Shown here piece after piece: positions 7,911 through 15,062 of a DNA stretch of 15,929 nt. A program made the position numbers and the translations under genes. How positions within the stretch are numbered: position 1 is the first letter of the stretch; every line of letters begins with the position of its first letter. Origin of the DNA: an uncultured Methylophilus sp. (lineage in GTDB: Bacteria > Pseudomonadota > Gammaproteobacteria > Burkholderiales > Methylophilaceae); the NCBI GenBank assembly GCA_936943315.1, contig CAKZJM010000163.1, forward strand, positions 1-15,929, read 5' to 3'. The notes under the pieces were generated by a model. The model was not told the origin of the DNA. It searched no databases and saw only the letters and a list, made by a program, of their open reading frames with translations.

Positions 7911-9149
7911 TTAAAAGTTGCCGGTAAACCAGCTCTTCATCCGTTCCAGCAGCCTGCCAAATGACCCAGACTGCAAGTTACCCACCATTTGTTTTTCTAC
8001 CTGTTGCTTGGCCATCAGCAACAAGCCTATGCCGGTGGCATAACGCGGATTGCCCACCACTTCGGACAACCCTTCCACATACCTCGGTACACCCAGGCGC
8101 ACCGGGGTATGGAAAATCTCTTCACCCAACTCAACCATGCCGCGCATCTGTGCCGCGCCGCCGGTAATCACAATGCCAGAGGCAATCATGGATTCCATGC
8201 CACTGCGGCGCAGCTCTTGCTGCACAAATTCGTAAATCTCTTCCACACGGTCTTCAATCACCTCGGTCAATGCCTGGCATGAAAGCTGGCGCGGCTCGCG
8301 GCCATCCACCGCGGGTACTTCTACCACTTCACGCGGATCTGCCAGCTGGCGCAAAGCGCAGCCGTGTTTGACCTTGATTTCCTCGGCCGACTGCGTCGGT
8401 GTGCGCAAGGCCACGGCGATGTCATTAGTGATCTGGTCACCGGCAATCGGGATCACGGCGGTATGACGGATGGCGCCATTTTTGAACACAGCGAGGTCAG
8501 TGGTGCCGCCGCCGATATCGACCAGGCACACACCCAACTCTTTTTCGTCATCAGTCAGCACCGACTCACTGGAAGCCAGCGGTTGCAAAATCAGGTCACT
8601 CACTTCGAGGCCGCAGCGCTTGATACACTTGATGATGTTTTGCGCCGCAGCAATCGCCCCGGTGACGATATGCACGCGTACTTCTAGACGGATGCCGCTC
8701 ATGCCCAGCGGTTCGCGCACATCTTCCTGACCGTCGATAATGAACTCCTGGGTCAGGATGTGCAGGATCTGCTGATCGGCAGGCAAGGCAATCGCGCGTG
8801 CGGTTTCCACCACGCGGTCTATGTCCATCTGCGACACTTCGCTCTCTTTAATTTTCACCATGCCATGCGAGTTAAGGCTTTTAACGTGGCTACCTGCAAT
8901 GCCTGAATACACGGTGTTGATTTTGCAGTCGGCCATCAGCTCGACCTCTTCAATCGCGCGCTGGATCGCCTGCATGGTGGAATCGATATTTACCACCACG
9001 CCTTTTTTCAAGCCACGGGAAGCATGCTGCCCGACACCAATCACCTTCAGCGTGCCTTCGGGCAATATCTCAGCCGCAATGGCAACAATCTTGGAGGTGC
9101 CGATATCCAGGCCCACAATTAAATTTTTATCTTCTCTGACTCTACTCAT
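7911..9149 (-). CDS. ftsA: cell division protein FtsA
   Basis: Actin-like ATPase that anchors FtsZ filaments to the inner membrane and helps recruit later divisome proteins. The 412-residue product shows the phosphate 1 loop GLDIGTSK (13-20), the phosphate 2 loop VDIGGGTTDLAVF, and the adenosine-site GGAAQMRG. It ends in an amphipathic helix (GRLLERMKSWFTGNF) that matches the membrane-targeting sequence of FtsA. The frame is open 48 codons further upstream, but that would enter ftsQ. ATG 9149 (MSRVREDKNLIVGLD) fits the family and has AAGGAAG (9154-9160) four bases upstream. It starts 34 bases after ftsQ ends. Confidence 0.97.
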   Translation of the reverse strand: MSRVREDKNLIVGLDIGTSKIVAIAAEILPEGTLKVIGVGQHASRGLKKGVVVNIDSTMQAIQRAIEEVELMADCKINTVYSGIAGSHVKSLNSHGMVKIKESEVSQMDIDRVVETARAIALPADQQILHILTQEFIIDGQEDVREPLGMSGIRLEVRVHIVTGAIAAAQNIIKCIKRCGLEVSDLILQPLASSESVLTDDEKELGVCLVDIGGGTTDLAVFKNGAIRHTAVIPIAGDQITNDIAVALRTPTQSAEEIKVKHGCALRQLADPREVVEVPAVDGREPRQLSCQALTEVIEDRVEEIYEFVQQELRRSGMESMIASGIVITGGAAQMRGMVELGEEIFHTPVRLGVPRYVEGLSEVVGNPRYATGIGLLLMAKQQVEKQMVGNLQSGSFGRLLERMKSWFTGNF

Positions 9150-9183
9150 GTTTCTTCCTTGACCTTTTCTGGCAGTCTTATTT

Positions 9184-9888
9184 TCAGGCGCCACCGCGTG
9201 GCATGCGCAAGGCAAAGCCATTGGGATAACGCAAGTCGGCATAACGCCAGTCACTCTCTGCGATACTTGCCTGCTGGCGGTAAGCCGCCACAAACTGTTG
9301 TAACCGCTGCTTGGCCGCTTCGCGGCCCAGCATCATTTGGCGCCCATCCACCGTCCTGATCTCCCAGGTACGGCGTGAAGACAAACTCAGTTGCTGGATT
9401 TCCAGCGGCGTGCCCGCCAGCATCTGCGCAAAGCTGGCATAGCCTTGCGCCACTTCTTTAACCGCATCCCCCGGACCATAAAAGGTCGGCAATTGCCCAT
9501 CAGAGGCGGCCTGGAACAACTCGCCGTGGCGGTTAACCAGGGCCACGCCGCCCCAGCGCCCCAGCGCCTGGTGTTCTTCAATCTGCACCACAATCGTATC
9601 TGGCCATTGGCGGCGCACAGTGACCTTGCGCGCCCAGGGCAGCTTTTCAAACGCTGTGCGCGTACGCTGCAAATCCAGTGTGTAAAAATTACCCTTGAGG
9701 TACTTGCTCACAATCAACTGAATCTGCTCATGATTGACGTGATCCAGGTTTCCCTCTACCTGTACCTGCTTGACCGGGAAGATAGGCAGATGCAGCACGA
9801 CAAACAACAAGGCGTAGAGCAGCATCACCACTGCCAGCGAAAACAGCAGGTTGGCGATCCAGTTCAGCAATGTTGGTCTATCCCACAT
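9184..9888 (-). CDS. ftsQ: cell division protein FtsQ
   Basis: A bitopic inner-membrane protein that bridges early and late divisome proteins through the FtsQBL complex. The 234-residue product has a short cytoplasmic N-terminus and one membrane helix (about residues 12-34, LLFSLAVVMLLYALLFVVLHL). A periplasmic POTRA domain follows (about 37-106), starting FPVKQVQVEGNLDHV and including the conserved LPWARKVTVRRQWPDTI. The beta domain follows with the GELF block. The ATG is preceded by AGAGGA. It begins 17 bases after the ddl stop, the first real gap after the chain of overlapping mur genes. Confidence 0.95.
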   Translation of the reverse strand: MWDRPTLLNWIANLLFSLAVVMLLYALLFVVLHLPIFPVKQVQVEGNLDHVNHEQIQLIVSKYLKGNFYTLDLQRTRTAFEKLPWARKVTVRRQWPDTIVVQIEEHQALGRWGGVALVNRHGELFQAASDGQLPTFYGPGDAVKEVAQGYASFAQMLAGTPLEIQQLSLSSRRTWEIRTVDGRQMMLGREAAKQRLQQFVAAYRQQASIAESDWRYADLRYPNGFALRMPRGGA

Positions 9889-9905
9889 TGGTGTCAGTGT
9901 CCTCT

Positions 9906-10823
9906 TTATACGTCCAGCGTTTGTTGCAAAATACGGATGACCAGCGCATCAAAGTCCATCCCGGCCGCTTTGGCAGCCATCGGCACCAGGCTATGGTCAG
10001 TCATGCCCGGGCTGGTATTCACTTCCAGGAAGTAGTGTTTACCGGCCTCATCCATCAAAAAGTCGACGCGTCCCCAGCCCTTGCAACCCAGCACCTTGAA
10101 AGCCTGCACAGCTTCGGCCTGAATCTGCTTTTCCTGCTCAGCAGGTAGACCACAGGGACACAAATACTCGGTGTCATCGCGCAAGTATTTGGCTTCGTAA
10201 TCGTAATATTCGTTTTTTGGCACAATGCGCACGATAGGCAAGGCGGTCTCGCCTAAAATGCCCACGGTATATTCGCCGCCTCCGACAAACTGCTCGGCAA
10301 TCACCAGCGGGTCAGACTGTTTGGCCAGCGCATAGGCAGCCATCAAATCAGCCGCTTGCTTGACCTTGCTCACACCGATGCTGGAGCCTTCGTTGGCCGG
10401 TTTCACAAATAGCGGCAACCCTAATGCAGTCACCACATTCTCGGCATGGGTGCTGTCATCCATCAGCACGTAGTTAGGGGTGGTCACCCCGGCTGCTGTC
10501 CACAACAGCTTGGTGCGCCATTTATCCATGCCCAATGCAGAGGCCATGACGCCACTGCCGGTGTAAGGGATATCCATCAGCTCCAGCGCCCCCTGGATCG
10601 TGCCGTCTTCACCATAGCGGCCATGCAGGGCAATAAAGGCACGGTCAAAGCTTTTTAGTGCAGACAAATCCTGCTTGGCAGGATCAAACGCGTGCGCGTC
10701 TACGCCCTGACGTTGCAAGGCGGCCAAGACGGCAGAGCCACTCTTGAGCGAGACTTCACGCTCGCCAGAACGGCCACCAAACAGCACGGCCACTTTGCCA
10801 AATGTTTTCTGATCTGCACTCAT
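9906..10823 (-). CDS. ddl: D-alanine--D-alanine ligase
   Basis: ATP-grasp ligase that joins two D-alanines to give the dipeptide added to UDP-MurNAc-tripeptide by MurF. The 305-residue length matches DdlB enzymes. GGRSGEREVS (16-25) carries the Glu that binds the first D-Ala; PANEGSSIGVSKV is the ATP-grasp serine loop; and EVNTSPGMTDHSLVP is the C-terminal metal and substrate site. The tyrosine-rich EYYDYEAKYL block resembles D-Ala-D-Ala enzymes and lacks the Lys/His features of VanA-type D-lactate ligases, so normal vancomycin-sensitive termini are expected. Its ATG overlaps the murB TGA by four bases (ATGA). Confidence 0.97.
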   Translation of the reverse strand: MSADQKTFGKVAVLFGGRSGEREVSLKSGSAVLAALQRQGVDAHAFDPAKQDLSALKSFDRAFIALHGRYGEDGTIQGALELMDIPYTGSGVMASALGMDKWRTKLLWTAAGVTTPNYVLMDDSTHAENVVTALGLPLFVKPANEGSSIGVSKVKQAADLMAAYALAKQSDPLVIAEQFVGGGEYTVGILGETALPIVRIVPKNEYYDYEAKYLRDDTEYLCPCGLPAEQEKQIQAEAVQAFKVLGCKGWGRVDFLMDEAGKHYFLEVNTSPGMTDHSLVPMAAKAAGMDFDALVIRILQQTLDV

Positions 10824-11725
10824 GCTTTTAAAACACCTTCCCCAATCACTTTCACTTCCTGAACCAAAGTCACACCCTGCTTGGTACGTACCGTCGTTTT
10901 GACATGCTCAATCAAGACTTCAATGTCAGCCGCACTGGCCTGGCCGAGATTCACAATAAAATTGGCATGCTTTTCCGACACCTGGGCACCACCGATGGTG
11001 GTGCCTTTCAAGCCTGAGGCTTCAATCAAGCGCGCGGCAAAATCGCCTTCAGGATTCCTGAAGGTAGAGCCCGCACTTGGCATGTTTAGCGGCTGGCTGG
11101 CCAGGCGTTTTGCCAGCAACTGCTTAATCTGTTCGGCAGAGGCTTTACCATCGCCAGCAGGCACGGCAAACCAGCCACCCAGAAACCACTCATCTGCCGC
11201 CGGGTGCGTCACATGACGGTAGCTGGGTTGGTATTCTGCCTTCGCACGCGTTTGCACCACGCCCGCCCGGTTAATCGTCTTCACTTCACTGACCCATTGC
11301 CAGGTTTCGCCACCGTAGCAACCGGCGTTCATGGCCAATGCGCCGCCGACGGTGCCAGGAATCCCGGCCATAAATTCGGCGCCAGCGCGGTTTTGGCTGG
11401 CAGCAAACCGTGCCAGCTTGGCGCAAGTCACCCCGGCATCGGCGTAAATCCGCTCACCCTGCATCTCCAGCGTTTGCAAGGCCTGGTGCATCACCACTAC
11501 CGTGCCACGCACACCGCCATCACGCACCAGCAAATTGCTCCCCAGCCCGATAAAAGTGAGCGGCTCGCCAGGCGGCAATTGCTGCAAAAACTGTTGTAGT
11601 TCTTCTACACTCTCGGCCAGCACCAGGCGATCAGCCGGGCCACCGACACGCCAGCTGGTGTAGCGGGCCAATGGCTCGTTGTGCAGCACTTGCAAACCTT
11701 GCGTTTTTACACTGGAGGCGCTCAT
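10820..11725 (-). CDS. murB: UDP-N-acetylenolpyruvoylglucosamine reductase
   Basis: FAD enzyme that uses NADPH to reduce UDP-GlcNAc-enolpyruvate to UDP-MurNAc. At 301 residues it is of the shorter kind (E. coli MurB is 342). Visible are the N-terminal TSWRVGGPAD, the FAD-binding GLGSNLLVRDGG and GIPGTVGGALAMNAGCYGGE (121-140), Arg170 in SYRH, the proton-donor Ser220 in GSTFRNP, and a C-terminal Glu in EVKVIGE. Its length and the sequence around SYRH suggest the type II form lacking the substrate-covering Tyr loop; that subtype call is inference. The start overlaps the murC stop by four bases (ATGA), and its own stop overlaps ddl the same way. Confidence 0.96.
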   Translation of the reverse strand: MSASSVKTQGLQVLHNEPLARYTSWRVGGPADRLVLAESVEELQQFLQQLPPGEPLTFIGLGSNLLVRDGGVRGTVVVMHQALQTLEMQGERIYADAGVTCAKLARFAASQNRAGAEFMAGIPGTVGGALAMNAGCYGGETWQWVSEVKTINRAGVVQTRAKAEYQPSYRHVTHPAADEWFLGGWFAVPAGDGKASAEQIKQLLAKRLASQPLNMPSAGSTFRNPEGDFAARLIEASGLKGTTIGGAQVSEKHANFIVNLGQASAADIEVLIEHVKTTVRTKQGVTLVQEVKVIGEGVLKA

Positions 11726-13131
11726 ACGTTTGCCAGCTCCCGTGTTTTGGCAGCGACACTGCCGATGTTGCCCGCACCCATCACCACGACCACATCGCCC
11801 GCCTGTGCGCTTTCTAAAATCACGGCAGGCAATTCATCCGTGGTTTCTACAAAACGCGGTTCCACTTTGCCATTGACGCGGATAGCGCGAATCAGGCTAC
11901 GGGTATCGGCAGCCACAATCGGCGCCTCACCCGCCGAATACACTTCGGTCAGCAACAAGGCATCTACAGTAGAGAGCACCTTGACGAAGTCTTCAAAGCA
12001 ATCACGGGTACGTGTGTAACGATGCGGCTGGAACGCCAGCACCAGGCGACGCCCTGGGAAAGCACCCCGGGCAGCGGCAATCACCGCCTGCATTTCAATG
12101 GGGTGGTGACCGTAATCATCGACCAGCGTGAAATGGCCGCCCGCCTGCTCACCGTTGCTCACAGGGATTTCACCATACCGCTCAAAGCGGCGGCCCACCC
12201 CACGGAACTCAGCCAGTGCTTTCAAAATCGCGGCATCCGGCACGTTGAGCTCTGTCGCGATGGCAATCGCAGCCAGCGCATTCAATACGTAGTGATGGCC
12301 TGGCAGGTTGAGCGTGATTTCATTGCGCAGCGTTTTGCCGTTTTTGCGCACCAGGGTGAAATGCATCTTGCCGTGATCGGCCACGATGTTTTCCGCACGT
12401 ATGCTGGCTTCCTCATGTGTGCCATAGGTTGTCACCGGCCTGGTCACTCGAGGCAAAATCTCACGGACATTTGCATCATCTATACACATGACCGCCATGC
12501 CCCAGAAGGGGATCTGCTGCAGGAACTCAACGAAGGCCGTTTTGAGCTTGTCAAAACTGTGCTCATAGGTATCCATGTGGTCCTGGTCGATATTGGTGAC
12601 CACGGCCAGGATGGGCGTGAGATGCAGGAAAGACGCATCAGATTCGTCAGCTTCGACCACAATCCATTCCCCCGTACCCAGACGGGCGTTGGCACTGGCC
12701 GCTTCCAGCTTGCCGCCAATGACAAAGGTTGGGTCCATGTCTGCTTCGGCCAGTATGCTGGCAATCAGGCTGGTAGTCGTGGTTTTACCATGCGTGCCTG
12801 CCACAGCGATGCCCTGCTTGAAGCGCATGAGCTCGGCCAGCATGACGGCGCGCGGAATCACCGGCACTTTACGTGCCCGCGCAGCCATGATTTCAGGATT
12901 GGCTTCATTAATGGCACTGGATACCACCACCACATCTGCATCGCTCAAATACTCTGAAGCATGGCCCTGATACACCGTCGCGCCAAAGCCTTGCAGACGC
13001 TTGGTGGTGGCATTGCTGGCCAGGTCAGATCCACTCACCTCAAAACCCAGGTTGAGCAACACTTCGGCGATGCCGCTCATGCCTGAGCCGCCTATGCCGA
13101 TAAAGTGGATCTTTTTGACTTTATGTTTCAT
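11722..13131 (-). CDS. murC: UDP-N-acetylmuramate--L-alanine ligase
   Basis: Cytoplasmic ATP-dependent ligase that adds L-Ala, the first residue of the stem peptide, to UDP-MurNAc. The 469-residue product has the N-terminal UDP-binding FIGIGGSGMSGIAE, the ATP P-loop GTHGKTTTT (112-120), DDYGHHPIE and FQPHRYTRT of the Mur ligase C-terminal region, and VVMGAGNIG near the end. The frame is open ten codons upstream to 13161. However, ATG 13131 (MKHKVKKIHF) matches the family start, has AGGAAAG (13137-13143) five bases before it, and overlaps the murG TGA by four bases. It should be taken as the start. Confidence 0.97.
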   Translation of the reverse strand: MKHKVKKIHFIGIGGSGMSGIAEVLLNLGFEVSGSDLASNATTKRLQGFGATVYQGHASEYLSDADVVVVSSAINEANPEIMAARARKVPVIPRAVMLAELMRFKQGIAVAGTHGKTTTTSLIASILAEADMDPTFVIGGKLEAASANARLGTGEWIVVEADESDASFLHLTPILAVVTNIDQDHMDTYEHSFDKLKTAFVEFLQQIPFWGMAVMCIDDANVREILPRVTRPVTTYGTHEEASIRAENIVADHGKMHFTLVRKNGKTLRNEITLNLPGHHYVLNALAAIAIATELNVPDAAILKALAEFRGVGRRFERYGEIPVSNGEQAGGHFTLVDDYGHHPIEMQAVIAAARGAFPGRRLVLAFQPHRYTRTRDCFEDFVKVLSTVDALLLTEVYSAGEAPIVAADTRSLIRAIRVNGKVEPRFVETTDELPAVILESAQAGDVVVVMGAGNIGSVAAKTRELANV

Positions 13132-14210
13132 GCTAACTTTCCTGTTGCCAGCTGCTGGCAAATCTCTGCAACCTGTTGCGTGGCTTGCGGCCTCGCCAGA
13201 ACACGTGCTTTTCTTGCCATCTCCAGGCAGGTGCTGCGATCAATCGTTTTTAAGGTATTTGCCAGTTGCGTCACATCGAGGTCACGCTGCTGGATCAGCA
13301 AGGCGGCTCCCGCCTGCTGCAAATATGCAGCATTGGTGGTCTGATGGTCGTCCACCGCAAACGGAAACGGCACCAGGATGCTGGCCGCACCTACATTAGC
13401 CAGTTCTGCCACAGTGAGTGCGCCCGCGCGGCAAATCACCAAATCCGCCCAGGCATACACTTCAGCCATGTCATGAATAAAGGCACGGCAGTCGGCCGCG
13501 ACACCAGCTTCTGCATAGTTCTTTTTAAGCGCCTCAATTTGCTTTTCACCAGCCTGGTGAATAATCTGCGGGCGAGTATTGACCGGCAACTGTGCAAACG
13601 CCTGTGGCAACAGGGTGTTCAACGCCACAGCCCCCAGACTGCCCCCCACGACCAATACGCGTAACACGCCGTGATGTTCGGCAAACCGCTGATCTGGCGT
13701 AGGCAAGGTTGTAATCACTTCACGCACCGGGTTACCCACCATTTCACCCTTGGCACCCAAGGCGTTGGGGAATCCAGTCAACACACGGTTAGCTATCTTG
13801 GACAGTACTTTATTGGTCAGACCTGCGATGGAGTTCTGCTCGTGAATCACCAGTGGCACACCCGCCAGCTTGGCCATCACCCCACCCGGAAACGCCGCAA
13901 AACCACCCATTCCCATCACAACATCTGGACGGTGCTGGCCGATGGCCGCACGCGCTTGTGTAAAGGCACGCAACAGTTTCACCGGCAAGGTCAGCCAGCC
14001 CATCAAGCCTTTGCCGCGTACACCTTGCATGGTCATCATCGCTTTGTCATATGGCTTGTCTGCAATCAGGCGATTTTCCATGCCGCCAGCGGTTGCCAGC
14101 CAGACAATCTTCCAGCCTTGTGCATGCAAGGCATCAGCCACCGCGATGGCCGGATACACATGGCCACCGGTGCCGCCCGCCATCACCATGAGTGTGTATT
14201 GGCTGCTCAT
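13128..14210 (-). CDS. murG: lipid II synthase MurG (GlcNAc transferase)
   Basis: Peripheral inner-membrane GT28 glycosyltransferase that transfers GlcNAc from UDP-GlcNAc to lipid I, giving lipid II, the substrate that FtsW polymerises. The 360-residue product (E. coli 355) shows the glycine-rich GGTGGHVYPA (12-21), the second N-terminal loop GMGGFAAFPGG, and HEQNSIAGLTN. In the donor-binding half, GGSLGAVALN, CRAGALTVAE and PFPFAVDDHQTTNA are present. ATG (14208-14210) overlaps the ftsW TGA by four bases, so it is probably translated by coupling to ftsW. Confidence 0.97.
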   Translation of the reverse strand: MSSQYTLMVMAGGTGGHVYPAIAVADALHAQGWKIVWLATAGGMENRLIADKPYDKAMMTMQGVRGKGLMGWLTLPVKLLRAFTQARAAIGQHRPDVVMGMGGFAAFPGGVMAKLAGVPLVIHEQNSIAGLTNKVLSKIANRVLTGFPNALGAKGEMVGNPVREVITTLPTPDQRFAEHHGVLRVLVVGGSLGAVALNTLLPQAFAQLPVNTRPQIIHQAGEKQIEALKKNYAEAGVAADCRAFIHDMAEVYAWADLVICRAGALTVAELANVGAASILVPFPFAVDDHQTTNAAYLQQAGAALLIQQRDLDVTQLANTLKTIDRSTCLEMARKARVLARPQATQQVAEICQQLATGKLA

Positions 14211-14929
14211 GTCTGCAAGCCTTTCTGCAACCGGCGGTTCTCAAAGTCGATGCGCAATAAGACTGACAACGCGATGCAATTGGCCAAAATACCGCTACCG
14301 CCGTAAGACAGCAGTGGCAGGGTCAAACCCTTGGTTGGCAGCAAGCCCATGTTCACGCCCATATTGATAAAGCCCTGCACACCCATCCACACACCAATGC
14401 CTTGTGCCAGCAGAGCGGAGTAGTAACGCTCGTTAGCCACCGCCTCTTTGGCAATGCTAAAAGCACGGATCACCAGCCAGGCAAACAGCAGGACTACGAC
14501 CAGCACCCCCACATAGCCCAGCTCTTCGGCCACCACGGCCAGCAAGAAGTCGGTATGTGCCTCTGGCAAATACAGCAGTTTTTCTACACTGCCACCCAAA
14601 CCCACGCCCCAGAACTCACCGCGGCCAAAGGCGATCAAGGCGTGCGATAACTGGTAACCGGTATCAAACGGGTCATCAAACGGATTCAGAAAGCCCTTCA
14701 TGCGCTCTAGGCGGTAAGGTTCCATGACAACCAGGCCGATGACGGCCAGCGGCAAGGCGCCCAGCATGGCCAGGAACACTTTGAGGTTGACGCCACCCAG
14801 CCACATAATGGAAAAAGCAATCGATGCGGTGACCGCAAAGGCGCCGAAATCGGGCTCCTTGAGCAGCAACACACCGACAAACACCATCACGCCTAGCATG
14901 GGCAAGAAGCCTTTTTTAAAGCTGTGCAT
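14207..14929 (-). CDS. ftsW: FtsW, 5'-truncated by the junction with foreign DNA
   Basis: SEDS-family peptidoglycan glycosyltransferase that polymerises lipid II at the septum together with FtsI. Only the C-terminal 240 residues are present, roughly the last 60 percent of a normal protein (E. coli 414). Present are several membrane segments, AEPYR-like EPYRLERMKGFLNPFDDPF, GYQLSHALIAFGRGE, and PEAHTDFLLAVVAEELGYVG with the Asp that corresponds to the essential SEDS aspartate. LPTKGLTLPLLSYGGSG is also there. The MHSFKKGFLPM start is not a genuine N-terminus: family members have about 150-170 residues and several helices before it. Upstream, the same frame meets TGA after only three codons (AAT, AGC, TGC), within sequence that belongs to another gene. 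The truncation is therefore an assembly or joining effect, not gene decay. Confidence 0.95.
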   Translation of the reverse strand: MHSFKKGFLPMLGVMVFVGVLLLKEPDFGAFAVTASIAFSIMWLGGVNLKVFLAMLGALPLAVIGLVVMEPYRLERMKGFLNPFDDPFDTGYQLSHALIAFGRGEFWGVGLGGSVEKLLYLPEAHTDFLLAVVAEELGYVGVLVVVLLFAWLVIRAFSIAKEAVANERYYSALLAQGIGVWMGVQGFINMGVNMGLLPTKGLTLPLLSYGGSGILANCIALSVLLRIDFENRRLQKGLQT

Positions 14930-14930
14930 A
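14917..14930. other. junction between bacterial ftsW and plant-like DNA
   Basis: On the minus strand this stretch reads well in two frames. As ftsW it begins ATG CAC AGC TTT A (MHSF). As the eukaryotic exon it is the end of GCA ATA TGC ACA GCT TTA (AICTAL). Left of it only the bacterial gene continues; right of it only the eukaryotic gene does. A short shared sequence of about 13 bases is what one expects at a misassembled or ligated join. The exact breakpoint inside the shared part cannot be placed. Confidence 0.85.
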
Positions 14931-15062
14931 TTGCTGCATCAGGCGCCACACACTGTCCGGAAGGTGAAATAAGTACCCCAACTGCATGCAGCTCAATCCA
15001 CTCAGGGGATGGATAGAAATCAGGCAATGATTCTTGACCTGACATCCATGTGGAACCTCTCC
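14917..15062 (-). other. NUP107: NUP107 exon d, cut by the junction
   Basis: The acceptor TTTGTAG precedes 15062. The first two bases complete the Arg codon from exon c; then follow RGSTWMSGQESLPDF, PEWIELHAVGVL, PSGQCVAPDAAICTAL. Beyond the last Leu codon the frame continues as KKASCPC, which is bacterial ftsW read out of frame, so the true exon is interrupted here. Confidence 0.8.

Noticed and set aside
14207..14929. ftsW as a short but complete gene starting at MHSFKKG
   Set aside because: No ribosome binding site precedes this ATG, the conserved N-terminal helices are missing, and upstream DNA belongs to another gene.
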